DNA from: Cohnella sp. WQ 127256
GTDB lineage: Bacteria; Bacillota; Bacilli; Paenibacillales; Paenibacillaceae
Assembly (NCBI RefSeq): GCF_024519285.1
Contig: NZ_JAMZCY010000001.1
Span: 372,001-436,000, forward strand
Length of the DNA stretch: 64,000 nt
Reading direction: 5' to 3'
In this document: piece by piece, positions 1 through 8,520 of the stretch
How positions within the stretch are numbered: the first letter of the stretch is position 1
How the letters are laid out: every line of letters begins with the position of its first letter
Translations under genes and position numbers: made by a program
The notes under the pieces: generated by a model
Seen by the model: the letters and a program-made list of their open reading frames with translations, nothing else
What the model was told of the DNA's origin: nothing
The model's database searches: none

Positions 1-987
1 GGAGAAGACTAACAGGCTGTATAAGGTTTCAATGATGAAGCTAGGAGTGATATCCGGCTGCTGTAGGTTGAATCTAAACCAGTCCTCAACCGCTTGAAGC
101 AACGGTTGAAGATTGCGTTCGTGAAGAGCGCTGCGAATCGACTGTGTGAACACATTCGAGTTCATGAAGGGCGAGTTGGATGATGCAATCTCTTTGAAGC
201 TGAAGTGCCTTATACTTGGGCGAAGCAGTCGGAAATCTAACGCGTAAGAGGACTGCTCGATTAACCTCGGTAGCATTTCTGACTCTTCAGAATAGGGACT
301 GATTCCAATCGTCGGTGTCAGATTTTTCAATAGCCCTTGTTGGGTTAATAGATTTACGACGAGCTGATATAGCTGGCGATTCCCTGTCACTGTAGCCGTA
401 GCGATCCCAATAATCATTTCGACATACCCACTGTCTGATCGATTGTGGGAGTACAGATGAGCGGACAAGGATTCTGGATGGACGACCTTCTCGGACTTCT
501 TATCTACCTGAGGAGGCTTATAGTCAGCGAGTGGCAGACAGACCGCGAATAGATAGCGATGGTTATAAACCGATGAGGTGTGGGTGCTTTCCACTGATGC
601 TAAAGGCTTTGTCGCATCAAGCTGCGCTATGAGCTTCGTTAACGCATCGAACAGATTTTTTTTCTTGATCGGTTTGAGTAAATATTCACTGACCCCCATC
701 GAGATGGCCTGCTGGGCTAAAGCAAACTGACCGTAACCGCTTAGGATGATAAATTTGGTGTTGGATTTGGTTTCTGTGAGCTTACGAATGAGCTCGAGGC
801 CGTCTCCATTATCCATCTTAATGTCTGTAATGATAATGTCCACAGGGTCATTCTTAGCAAGTAACAGGGCTTCGCTCCCGCTGGAGGCTTCAAGGATCTC
901 ACTTAGGCGTAGCCCCATCTCTTGAATAATCTTCTTGATCCCTAGGCGAATAATGTCTTCATCTTCAACAATGAGTAAGCGGTACAT
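1..987 (-). CDS. YesN-type response regulator, 3' end cut by window edge
   Basis: This gene is read from the minus strand: it starts at the ATG at 987-985 and remains open for 329 codons to the window edge, so the C-terminus is missing. The N-terminus is a receiver domain: acidic residues in LLIVEDED, the phosphoacceptor Asp at about residue 55 in IIITDIKM, and the conserved Lys in YLLKPIKKK. The following 200 residues match the poorly conserved middle region of YesN-type regulators. The AraC-type DNA-binding domain expected at the C-terminus lies outside the window. It follows the kinase gene at 1009-2853 by 21 bp, so the two form a sensor-regulator operon. The divergent sugar transporter from 3033 is the likely target, by analogy with YesM/YesN systems. 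Family assignment is firm; the target is inference. Confidence 0.9.
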   Translation of the reverse strand, partial: MYRLLIVEDEDIIRLGIKKIIQEMGLRLSEILEASSGSEALLLAKNDPVDIIITDIKMDNGDGLELIRKLTETKSNTKFIILSGYGQFALAQQAISMGVSEYLLKPIKKKNLFDALTKLIAQLDATKPLASVESTHTSSVYNHRYLFAVCLPLADYKPPQVDKKSEKVVHPESLSAHLYSHNRSDSGYVEMIIGIATATVTGNRQLYQLVVNLLTQQGLLKNLTPTIGISPYSEESEMLPRLIEQSSYALDFRLLRPSIRHFSFKEIASSNSPFMNSNVFTQSIRSALHERNLQPLLQAVEDWFRFNLQQPDITPSFIIETLYSLLVFS

Positions 988-1008
988 GCTTGTTCACCTA
1001 CCTAATAT

Positions 1009-2853
1009 CTAGTGTTCAGGAGTTGTGGGTAAAGTTATCGTTACAGTCGTTCCTTGTCCCGGTTCACTGCTTAGTTCAATGCCAGAGTCCCGTTCGTAAT
1101 AATGCTTAATGCGATCGCTGACATTCGTAAGCGCTACACCACCTGATCTACCAATCTTGCTGTTAGCCTCCGATAGAGGGGAGCGCTGCTCCGGATCAAG
1201 TGATAGCTGGCGATGGACGAGCTCTAGCCGATTAGCCTCGATGCCACTTCCATTATCCGTGATGACACAACGAAGGACAGGGTTCGAGTCATCTTCGGTG
1301 ATGGTAATACTAATGAATAAGCTGCCGACGTGACCCTTCATGCCATGAACGACGGCGTTTTCTACGATAGGCTGCAGGAGCAAATTCGGAACCTGATAGC
1401 TTTGTAGCTTGTCTGGAATATTACAATGCAGAACAATACGTTCGTTATGGAGCAGGTTCTGAATTTGAATGTAATCCTGAATGTGCTCTATTTCGGTTGC
1501 GAGGGTAACAGAGATGTTCCCGTTATTGATGTTATATCTCATAATGCTTCCAAGTGCCGTGATCGCATCAGACAATTGCTGCTCATCGCGAGTTTCTGCC
1601 ATCATGCGTAGAGTTTCCAGTGTATTGAATAGAAAGTGTGGGTTAATCTGAGCTTGCAACGCCATTAGCTCGGCTTCTTTTTGCGACACTTGAGATTTGT
1701 ACACTCTATTAATAAGCTCATCGATTTGGCTGGCCATTGCATTAATATTGAGCGCAAGTCGATCGATTTCATCCTCTCCGTGAACCGGAATTCGCACCTG
1801 AAAGTTTCCATTTTGTATTTTCCGCACATTGCTTATAATTCGAACAATTTTTTTAATTAACAATCCAGAGAGTAGAAAGGATAGAACGGCAAGCAGAATT
1901 GTCAGGAACAAGATGAGTAGAATGAATATATTTTTGGTTTGGTTCCAGGGTCCATTAATATCGGATAAAGGGACAAGACCTACGAGTGATGTTTGCAAGC
2001 GCTGAATAGGTTTGACTTCGTAACGATACGGAATTCCATTGAAGGTGAGTTCACCGGAGGTTATCTTCCTGGGATCTATTTGTTGCAGGGTCGTAAGATC
2101 TTGTGGCTTCTCGACGAGCGCAACTGCTGCTTGCGGAGCATAAGCGATTTGCCCATCCCAATCTAAGGCGAGCACAAAGCCAGAGCTGGATAACGTTAAG
2201 GCTTCTAACTTGGCAAAGAAATGACTAATGTCGATTTCAAATTCAAGGTAGGAGGTGTCATCAGGGAAGTCTTCATTAATCGGATAGAACATCGAATAGA
2301 CCGGTTGGTGAGAATCCTTCCGATAGGGGTATTCACGTTGGGTATGACGATTTTCCCAATAGGGATAGAAGTTCTCGAATTGCGTCTTAATATCCAAAAA
2401 CCAAGGTTGATCGTCCACAGTGGAGAGGGGGATAAAATATCGACTCTCAGGAAGTGTCTCATTCACATTGAAGAAGTGAAATTCACCAATATCCTTATGG
2501 GTGGCTACGAACCAGGACAGCAGGGATTGGATGGATGTATTCATGACCTCAATGATTTCGGATTCATCGTAATACCGTTTGAGAAGTGATTTTTTGAGAA
2601 CATTATTTGTCGAGATTAAGTATCCTGTCTTCTCGATATCATCTACTTCTTTGTCAACTGTCGTAAGAAGCTGATTCATTGCCTGCTCAATTAAAAGTAA
2701 GCGCTCTCCCCGAGCGGGTACAATAACCTGATTATATATCCATGCGCCACTTACGGACACAGGAATGAGTACGATAAGCATGTACGATAAGAACAGCTTG
2801 GACTTGAAGCTGAGCCTGCCAAAGTGTCTAAAAAGCGATAATCTTCTCATCAT
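1009..2853 (-). CDS. YesM-type sensor histidine kinase
   Basis: A 614-residue membrane sensor kinase. A transmembrane segment at about residues 18-40 and a second at about 305-335 flank an extracellular sensing region of about 260 residues (dCache-like). A HAMP region follows, then the His_kinase/HATPase module: the phosphorylated His is residue 406 in NPHFLFNTLE, the N-box is in QPIVENAVVHG, and the glycine box is DNGSGI. It probably senses an extracellular sugar, directly or through the lipoprotein of the neighbouring importer, and phosphorylates the regulator encoded 21 bp downstream. It is divergent from the permease gene at 3033. The ligand cannot be read from the sequence; the adjacent galactosidases suggest an alpha-galactoside. 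Confidence 0.92.
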   Translation of the reverse strand: MMRRLSLFRHFGRLSFKSKLFLSYMLIVLIPVSVSGAWIYNQVIVPARGERLLLIEQAMNQLLTTVDKEVDDIEKTGYLISTNNVLKKSLLKRYYDESEIIEVMNTSIQSLLSWFVATHKDIGEFHFFNVNETLPESRYFIPLSTVDDQPWFLDIKTQFENFYPYWENRHTQREYPYRKDSHQPVYSMFYPINEDFPDDTSYLEFEIDISHFFAKLEALTLSSSGFVLALDWDGQIAYAPQAAVALVEKPQDLTTLQQIDPRKITSGELTFNGIPYRYEVKPIQRLQTSLVGLVPLSDINGPWNQTKNIFILLILFLTILLAVLSFLLSGLLIKKIVRIISNVRKIQNGNFQVRIPVHGEDEIDRLALNINAMASQIDELINRVYKSQVSQKEAELMALQAQINPHFLFNTLETLRMMAETRDEQQLSDAITALGSIMRYNINNGNISVTLATEIEHIQDYIQIQNLLHNERIVLHCNIPDKLQSYQVPNLLLQPIVENAVVHGMKGHVGSLFISITITEDDSNPVLRCVITDNGSGIEANRLELVHRQLSLDPEQRSPLSEANSKIGRSGGVALTNVSDRIKHYYERDSGIELSSEPGQGTTVTITLPTTPEH

Positions 2854-2974
2854 ACGCCTCCCTCCCTATTATTGTAGGGGAATCTATAACTTCCGTCCAC
2901 ACGACCCGCACCCCTCTTATAAATAGCAATAAATATTCGACTAAACCTAAAGAATTTCTCCTGATTTCCGTTCA

Positions 2975-2988
2975 TGATAACGTTTACA
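2975..2988 (+). promoter_or_regulatory. cre site (CcpA operator) upstream of the sugar importer
   Basis: Read on the minus strand the 14 bases are TGTAAACGTTATCA, which fits every position of the cre consensus TGWAARCGYTWNCW. The site ends 44 bp before the first permease start, in the intergenic region between the divergent kinase and the importer. This implies carbon catabolite repression of the importer-galactosidase operon by CcpA; the binding itself is inferred. Confidence 0.72.
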
Positions 2989-3032
2989 ATTTAGCTATGA
3001 AAGAGATTCCTTTAGAAGGAGGGTGGCTCCAT

Positions 3033-3959
3033 TTGCAGCTAGATAGGAATAAAGGAATTCGAAAATGGGATAACCAGGCAATGCTCCAGCTTATGGTGTT
3101 ACCCGCGTTGTTGACGATGCTGATCTTCAGCTATCTCCCGATGTTCGGGATTATCATCGCCTTCAAGGAATATAACGTGCTCGACGGCTTGTTCGGAGGA
3201 AAGTGGATCGGATTCGCACATTTCCGCGAGATGTTCGCAGATGATAGGTTTCAGACTGCTCTTCGAAACACATTGGCCATGAGCTCGATCAAGCTGCTCA
3301 TTACTTTTCTGGCACCGGTTATATTTGCTCTATTATTGAATGAAATTCCGTTTGCACGCTTCAAAAAATGGGCGCAAACCCTTACGACATTACCACATTT
3401 TCTGTCTTACGTAATTATTGCGACAATTGCGATGATCTTCCTTGATCCGAAGGGGATTATCAATAAAATTCTTAGTGGACTTGGCATTATCGATAAGCCG
3501 ATCGAGTTTTTAGCAGAATCTAGTCATTTCTGGTTATTGGGTGCTTCCCTAGACTTGTGGCAGGAGACGGGCTGGGGAGCGATCATCTATCTTGCTGCGA
3601 TTGCAGGCATTAATACAGAAATCTATGAAGCTGCTAAAGTCGATGGAGCCGGAAGACTACGTACGATCTGGCACATCAACTTGCCTGCCATTAGAGGTAC
3701 CATCATGGTACTGTTGATCCTGCATATTGGGAATATCATCTACGGGGGCTCCAACTTTAACCAATCCTATTTGTTAGGAAACGTGTTTAATAGAGACGCC
3801 TCTTATGTGCTTGGCTACTATACGTTGGATAATGGGTTGTTGCAGATGAGATATGCTTTCGCTACTGCTGTAGATCTATTCCAATCCTGCGTAGCCCTTG
3901 TGCTCCTTCTTCTTGCGAATTGGGGAGCTAAGAAAATGAATGGTAGCAATATTTTTTAA
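3033..3959 (+). CDS. ABC sugar importer permease, LplB type
   Basis: An inner-membrane permease of the MalF/LplB group, 308 residues from the chosen start. Six predicted membrane segments run from FSYLPMFGIIIAF near the N-terminus to the C-terminal end, and the cytoplasmic EAA loop that contacts the ATPase reads EAAKVDGAGRLRTIWHINLP. An upstream in-frame ATG at 2997 has no ribosome binding site, whereas AAGGAGGG at 3017-3024 sits correctly before the TTG at 3033, so I take TTG as the start. It lies 36 bp before the second permease and is followed by a lipoprotein and two glycosidases. No ATPase gene is in the operon; such systems normally share a MsmX-type ATPase encoded elsewhere. Confidence 0.9.
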   Translation: MQLDRNKGIRKWDNQAMLQLMVLPALLTMLIFSYLPMFGIIIAFKEYNVLDGLFGGKWIGFAHFREMFADDRFQTALRNTLAMSSIKLLITFLAPVIFALLLNEIPFARFKKWAQTLTTLPHFLSYVIIATIAMIFLDPKGIINKILSGLGIIDKPIEFLAESSHFWLLGASLDLWQETGWGAIIYLAAIAGINTEIYEAAKVDGAGRLRTIWHINLPAIRGTIMVLLILHIGNIIYGGSNFNQSYLLGNVFNRDASYVLGYYTLDNGLLQMRYAFATAVDLFQSCVALVLLLLANWGAKKMNGSNIF

Positions 3960-3995
3960 GCTCGTTGATCTGACCTCAAGAAAGGACTGAACCGG

Positions 3996-4880
3996 ATGAA
4001 TGCAATTAAGATGACATGGGAAGACAAATCTGTTAATTTCGTTGCTGTTCTTCTGGCAAGCCTCTTGCTTATTGTAGCTGCTTATCCGCTCTATTATGTT
4101 CTTATAAATTCACTCAATGATGGAGCGGATGCTGCCCGAGGGCAGATCTACCTATACCCAAGGAAGTTCTCCTTAGAAAACTATCGTATGGTATTCAAAC
4201 AGAACTACCTTCTTACGGGACTGGGTATGTCTGTACTAAGAACCGTGGCAGGTACAATTACAGCGGTGCTGGTTACTGGAATGGCTGCATACGCGTTGAC
4301 GAAGGAAAAGCTGAGATTCAGGAAGCTGTATTTGATGCTAGCTATCGTTACGATGTATTTTTCCGGCGGACTCATTCCTTTGTATTTTGTATTGAATGAA
4401 CTTCATTTGCTAGATAACTTTCTCGTCTATATTTTGCCTTCCTTATTCACCTTTTTTCACTGCTTACTGTTTATGGCTTTTTTCAGAGAGCTGCCTAAGG
4501 AGCTATTCGAATCGGCTTATATGGACGGGGCGAATGAACTGTTCATCTTTTTCAAAATCGTCATTCCACTCTCGATGCCTGTTGTGGCCACTATCGCTTT
4601 ATTCGTAGGGGTTCATCATTGGAATGATTATTTTATTCCTTCCTTCTTCATCTCTCAGGAGCATTTGCAGACATTGCCTGTCATCCTTATTCGGTTGCTA
4701 TCGCTCAATGAGGCGCAGCAGCAAATTCAGCAGTATTTGGGCACTCATCAGTCGAAGGTGACGATGGAATCCCTTCGATATGCTACTCTATTTGTTTCAA
4801 TCTTACCGATAACGCTACTCTATCCATTTGTTCAGAGATTTTTCGTAAAAGGGATGCTCGTAGGCTCGATCAAAGCGTAG
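3996..4880 (+). CDS. ABC sugar importer permease, LplC/YtcP type
   Basis: The second permease of the importer, 294 residues, MalG/LplC group. Hydrophobic segments occur at about residues 13-35, 75-100, 110-130, 140-160, 190-210 and 260-285. The EAA-type loop reads ESAYMDGANELFIFFKIVIP, and the C-terminus KGMLVGSIKA is typical of the family. The start ATG is preceded by AAGGACTG. It would pair with the 3033 permease to form the channel that receives substrate from the lipoprotein encoded at 4967. A stem-loop lies in the 86-bp gap downstream, before the binding-protein gene. Confidence 0.92.
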   Translation: MNAIKMTWEDKSVNFVAVLLASLLLIVAAYPLYYVLINSLNDGADAARGQIYLYPRKFSLENYRMVFKQNYLLTGLGMSVLRTVAGTITAVLVTGMAAYALTKEKLRFRKLYLMLAIVTMYFSGGLIPLYFVLNELHLLDNFLVYILPSLFTFFHCLLFMAFFRELPKELFESAYMDGANELFIFFKIVIPLSMPVVATIALFVGVHHWNDYFIPSFFISQEHLQTLPVILIRLLSLNEAQQQIQQYLGTHQSKVTMESLRYATLFVSILPITLLYPFVQRFFVKGMLVGSIKA

Positions 4881-4893
4881 CATAAAGCTGCTT

Positions 4894-4932
4894 TTGACTT
4901 GTAGCTGGCTTGCTCAGCGGCTATCAAGTTAA
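4894..4932 (+). other. Intercistronic stem-loop between permease and binding-protein genes
   Basis: The arms TTGACTTGTAGC (4894-4905) and GCTATCAAGTTAA (4920-4932) pair over 12 positions with one bulged T and one G-T wobble, with a 14-nt loop. There is no run of T directly after it, so it is unlikely to be a simple terminator. It sits just upstream of the ribosome binding site of the lipoprotein gene and could stabilise a processed binding-protein transcript. Confidence 0.55.
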
Positions 4933-4966
4933 AATATAAAAAAAAAGTACAGGAGGTCATACCTGC

Positions 4967-6640
4967 ATGAAGAAGATGAAAAGTAATCTTGCAATGGTTA
5001 TGTGTGTGCTCATGGTGATTGGTTTGTTGGCAGCCTGTTCGTCGAAAAATAACAATGAAGCAGCAACGTCATCATCGCCATCAGCGCAGCCCAGCAGTAC
5101 GGAAACGGCTAGTGCTAGCTCGGAACCAAGCAATGAAGCACGATCGACGGATCCGATTACATTTGATATGTTTGTTAACTTTTCTTGGTATGGAAATGAG
5201 TGGAATGATCCAGTTGCGAAGAATCTTACGGCCGCAACTGGCGTCACATTGAATATTACGAAGCCTGTATCGGATGACAATCAGAAGCTTAACATTATGC
5301 TATCTAACAAACAGCTTCCGGATCTAGTTCTTTTAGATAAGACGGATCCAGCTCTTCAACGTATGATTGAAGGTGGGTTGCTGTACTCCATTGATGAATT
5401 AATCGATCAATATACGCCAGAGATCAAAGAGGTACTACCTAAAGAGGCATTGACTAACTATAAATCCAGCGATGGCAAAACCTATGCGCTTGTAAGCTTT
5501 ATCGAAGGTGAACAGTATGTTGAAGCGGCTAAAAAATATAATTCACTCGTGGGTTCAAATCAACCGACTTGGTCGATTCGTCAGGATTATTGGGATGAGA
5601 TCGGTAAGCCAGATGTATCGAATCCAGATGCGTTCATCGCTGCTCTTGAGCAAATTCAAGCTAAGCATAAGGACAAAATCGGCTTCTATACGAATGCTGT
5701 CGGTGTGTCGACGGTTAAATATCTGAACACCTCGTCAGTCGTAACCCTCGGTACTGGAAACTTCTTTGGTGCACAAGCTTTAACTAAAGACGGAGACACG
5801 ATTAAGTCAGGTCTTAGAAGCCCAGCTTACCAAGAAGTCATTAAATTCTTGAACAAGCTAGCGACCAAAGGTCTTCTCACTAAAGATTCCTATATCGATA
5901 CGAAGGATATTTTTAGCCAAAAGATTAACAATGGTGATCCAGTTTCTTACACATGGACGATCGCTGATGGTACGAAGGTTCCTGCAGATAATGCGAATAC
6001 CTCTTATACTGTTTTAACTCCTTTCAGCACTTATAAGCAGGTTCGAGATGGTAGCGGCTGGACAGCGATTGCGATTCCGAAGACAAACAAGGATCCTAAG
6101 AGAGCGATTGAGTTCCTTGCGTTCCTCTCCTCTGAAGAAGGGCATAAGTTGACCAAATGGGGAGTGGAGGGCGAGACGTACACGGATCCTCTTAAAGGTG
6201 CTCATTACCATATGGTAGATGGTAAAGCGACTTACTTGCCAGAATACTGGGCTGCACTGCAGAAGGATTGGGATGGCGTATCTAAACAGAACAAATTGTC
6301 AGAATACTGGTTATCCGCGAACTCTGTTTGGTGGAACGGACCGGAATGGGATGCGAATGATAAGGAGTTCATCGAGTACAACAAGATGTTCGGTCAATAT
6401 GTCGAATACGATCCAACATTATCTAATATGAACCTTGATTCTACAAGTGCTATCGGGATTACAGAGAAGAAAATCATTGATCTGTACACGGGTTATTTCT
6501 CTAAGTTTATTTTCGCTAAAGATGAGGCAACAGCACTTTCACTCTATGCTGAATTTATGGAAAAGGCTGATAAATTAGGGCTTGCAGAAGTAGAGAAAGC
6601 ATGGACAGAAAGATACCAAGCTAATAATGCCAATCGTTAA
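4967..6640 (+). CDS. Sugar ABC importer substrate-binding lipoprotein, LplA type
   Basis: A 557-residue extracellular binding protein of the large LplA/YtcQ group. The N-terminus carries a lipoprotein signal: Lys-rich start, hydrophobic core, and the lipobox LLAACSS with the lipidated Cys at about residue 24. A low-complexity Ser/Ala/Glu linker (about residues 26-60) tethers the domain. The rest is the two-lobe binding fold of solute-binding protein family 1. The start ATG follows CAGGAGGT. It is third in the importer operon and immediately precedes two galactosidase-type genes, which suggests the ligand is a galactose-containing oligosaccharide or glycoside; that is inference. Confidence 0.92.
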   Translation: MKKMKSNLAMVMCVLMVIGLLAACSSKNNNEAATSSSPSAQPSSTETASASSEPSNEARSTDPITFDMFVNFSWYGNEWNDPVAKNLTAATGVTLNITKPVSDDNQKLNIMLSNKQLPDLVLLDKTDPALQRMIEGGLLYSIDELIDQYTPEIKEVLPKEALTNYKSSDGKTYALVSFIEGEQYVEAAKKYNSLVGSNQPTWSIRQDYWDEIGKPDVSNPDAFIAALEQIQAKHKDKIGFYTNAVGVSTVKYLNTSSVVTLGTGNFFGAQALTKDGDTIKSGLRSPAYQEVIKFLNKLATKGLLTKDSYIDTKDIFSQKINNGDPVSYTWTIADGTKVPADNANTSYTVLTPFSTYKQVRDGSGWTAIAIPKTNKDPKRAIEFLAFLSSEEGHKLTKWGVEGETYTDPLKGAHYHMVDGKATYLPEYWAALQKDWDGVSKQNKLSEYWLSANSVWWNGPEWDANDKEFIEYNKMFGQYVEYDPTLSNMNLDSTSAIGITEKKIIDLYTGYFSKFIFAKDEATALSLYAEFMEKADKLGLAEVEKAWTERYQANNANR

Positions 6641-6667
6641 GCTAGCATGAAATTCGGAGGAAAAGTC

Positions 6668-8434
6668 ATGACACAAGCTTTTGAACATGAGTATACGATT
6701 GCTGGGGCACCAAGCGGTTCACAGGTTGCTCTCACGAGGCAGTCCATTGTGGACGGTCTTGAGCGAATAACGATTGAACTGCAGTTCCCCGCAGCCATCG
6801 TTCCTCCTCCGATCAAGCTCAACTGGACGCATCCGATTTGCGATATTCATCATCTGTGGCATCCTGGCGCAGGCAGGAACAGGGTATTGTCTGCCGACTG
6901 GGCGACAGGCTTCCGGACGAGGGCGACTTACAATGCCCCCGTTGGCTGCTTATTTAACAATAGAGGTCGCAATCGGATGACGTTCGCTTTCTCGGACGCA
7001 CTTCACCCGCTTATTCTAAAGGCGGGTGTGAACGAAGAGACGGCTGTATTTAAGTGTGAGGTTGAGCTATTCGGAGAACAAGCAGTGCCATTACTGGAAT
7101 ATCAAGCTGAATTGTGGGTAGATACCCGCAACATTCCCTATTATGAATCGTTGCTACAGGTTGAGCAGTGGTGGAGCTCGATGCCGGGTTACGAACCGGC
7201 AGAAGTGCCTCAATCTGCGCTTGTTCCGATGTACTCCACTTGGTATAGCTTCCATCAGAAGTTAACGCCACATGAGGTGGAAGAGCAATGCAGACTAGCA
7301 CAACAGCTTGGGTGCGGTGCGGTTATCGTTGATGATGGCTGGCAAACCTCAGATAATAATCGCGGTTACGCGTATTGTGGGGATTGGCTGGTTAGTCCGG
7401 ATAAAATTCCGAGCCTAAAGGCGCATGTTGCTGGCATCCATGAGCTAGGTATGGATTATCTACTGTGGTATTCCGTTCCGTTCGTTGGTAAGGAAAGCAA
7501 AGCATGGCACGCTTTAAAGGATAAAATGCTCTATGTAAATGAAGAGCTGGCTGCCGGAATCGTCGATCCTAGATATCCGAATGTGAGAGAGTATTTGATC
7601 CGCATTTACGAGAAAGCGGTATCGGAATGGGACGTAGATGGATTAAAGCTCGATTTCGTTGATACGTTTCGGTTACCGGAAAAGGTAGAGAAGGCAGAAC
7701 TTCCATTTCATCCGAATATGGATTATGTATCGGTACCTGAAGCCGTTGACCGATTGTTGAGCGACATTATGACTAGGCTTAAAGGACTTAAACCTAGCAT
7801 TCTTATTGAGTTTAGACAGAGTTACACGGGGCCAATGATGCGGAAGTACGGCAATATCTTCCGCGCGCTGGACTGCCCAAGCGATTCGTTGTCCAATCGT
7901 GTTCGCACGTTGGATCTTCGGCTTCTCTCGGGGAATACCGCTGTACACTCGGACATGATTATGTGGCATCCATCGGAGCCGACAGCATCAGCAGCTTTGC
8001 AAATCATTAATGTGCTGTTCTCCGTGCCGCAGATTTCTGTTCTGATCGATCGGCTGCCTGAGGACCACCGTAGGATGCTTGGATTCTGGCTTAAGCTCTG
8101 GCAGGAGCATCGCCATGTGCTGCTCGGCGGAAAGCTGGAGCCGGAGCATCCAGAGCTGCTATTCCCGCTTGTGAAAGCAACTGCAAATAATGAGATCTGC
8201 TACGTGTCCTATGGCCAAAATGTGATCAGGTTGGATCGTTCGGATGCTTCTTATCTTCTCGTGAATGGAACTTTATCAGACAGCATGGTTGTACGAGTGC
8301 AAGAGGATATGAGTAAGCGCATCATGCGTATTCAGGATTGCCAAGGCGTAATCGTTTCGGAGGCTAATATTGAACTGAGGGCAGGACTTCATGAGGTTGG
8401 AGTACCGCCTGCAGGAGTAATCACGATCTTGTAA
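6668..8434 (+). CDS. GH36-like alpha-galactosidase (melibiase family)
   Basis: A 588-residue cytoplasmic glycoside hydrolase without signal peptide, related to clan GH-D alpha-galactosidases. An N-terminal beta-sandwich is followed by a TIM barrel containing IVDDGWQ, the nucleophile motif KLD (K327, D329) and the region ALDCPSD (D402, D406) where the acid/base Asp is expected. It should remove alpha-linked galactose, or a related sugar, from imported oligosaccharides. An ATG at 6647 lies before the ribosome binding site; GGAGG at 6656-6660 points to the ATG at 6668 as the start. It is 27 bp after the binding-protein gene, so co-transcribed. Exact substrate and family number are uncertain: many Paenibacillus relatives of this group are uncharacterised. 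Confidence 0.8.
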   Translation: MTQAFEHEYTIAGAPSGSQVALTRQSIVDGLERITIELQFPAAIVPPPIKLNWTHPICDIHHLWHPGAGRNRVLSADWATGFRTRATYNAPVGCLFNNRGRNRMTFAFSDALHPLILKAGVNEETAVFKCEVELFGEQAVPLLEYQAELWVDTRNIPYYESLLQVEQWWSSMPGYEPAEVPQSALVPMYSTWYSFHQKLTPHEVEEQCRLAQQLGCGAVIVDDGWQTSDNNRGYAYCGDWLVSPDKIPSLKAHVAGIHELGMDYLLWYSVPFVGKESKAWHALKDKMLYVNEELAAGIVDPRYPNVREYLIRIYEKAVSEWDVDGLKLDFVDTFRLPEKVEKAELPFHPNMDYVSVPEAVDRLLSDIMTRLKGLKPSILIEFRQSYTGPMMRKYGNIFRALDCPSDSLSNRVRTLDLRLLSGNTAVHSDMIMWHPSEPTASAALQIINVLFSVPQISVLIDRLPEDHRRMLGFWLKLWQEHRHVLLGGKLEPEHPELLFPLVKATANNEICYVSYGQNVIRLDRSDASYLLVNGTLSDSMVVRVQEDMSKRIMRIQDCQGVIVSEANIELRAGLHEVGVPPAGVITIL

Positions 8435-8450
8435 ACGTTTAAAGAACCGA

Positions 8451-8486
8451 TTGCCTCTCGCAGTGGATGAACAACGCGAGAGGCAA
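8451..8486 (+). other. Intercistronic perfect 11-bp stem-loop
   Basis: TTGCCTCTCGC (8451-8461) and GCGAGAGGCAA (8476-8486) pair perfectly with a 14-nt loop. No T-run follows, so complete termination is doubtful. It lies between the GH36-like and GH110-like genes and may act as a partial terminator or an RNA-stability element that separates their expression. Confidence 0.6.
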
Positions 8487-8520
8487 TTGATGTATATAAG
8501 GATGGTTTCGGAGGAGGACG

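Noticed and set aside
2997..3032. N-terminal extension of the first permease from the ATG at 2997
   Set aside because: No ribosome binding site lies before it, and the strong AAGGAGGG for the TTG at 3033 would be inside the extension.
4951..4967. Possible hairpin hiding the ribosome binding site of the lipoprotein at 4967
   Set aside because: Only four base pairs can form, in two competing ways; too weak to propose regulation.
8429..8444. cre-like sequence over the stop codon of the GH36-like gene
   Set aside because: It misses the conserved C near the end of the motif, lies across a stop codon, and there is no promoter next to it, so chance is as likely.
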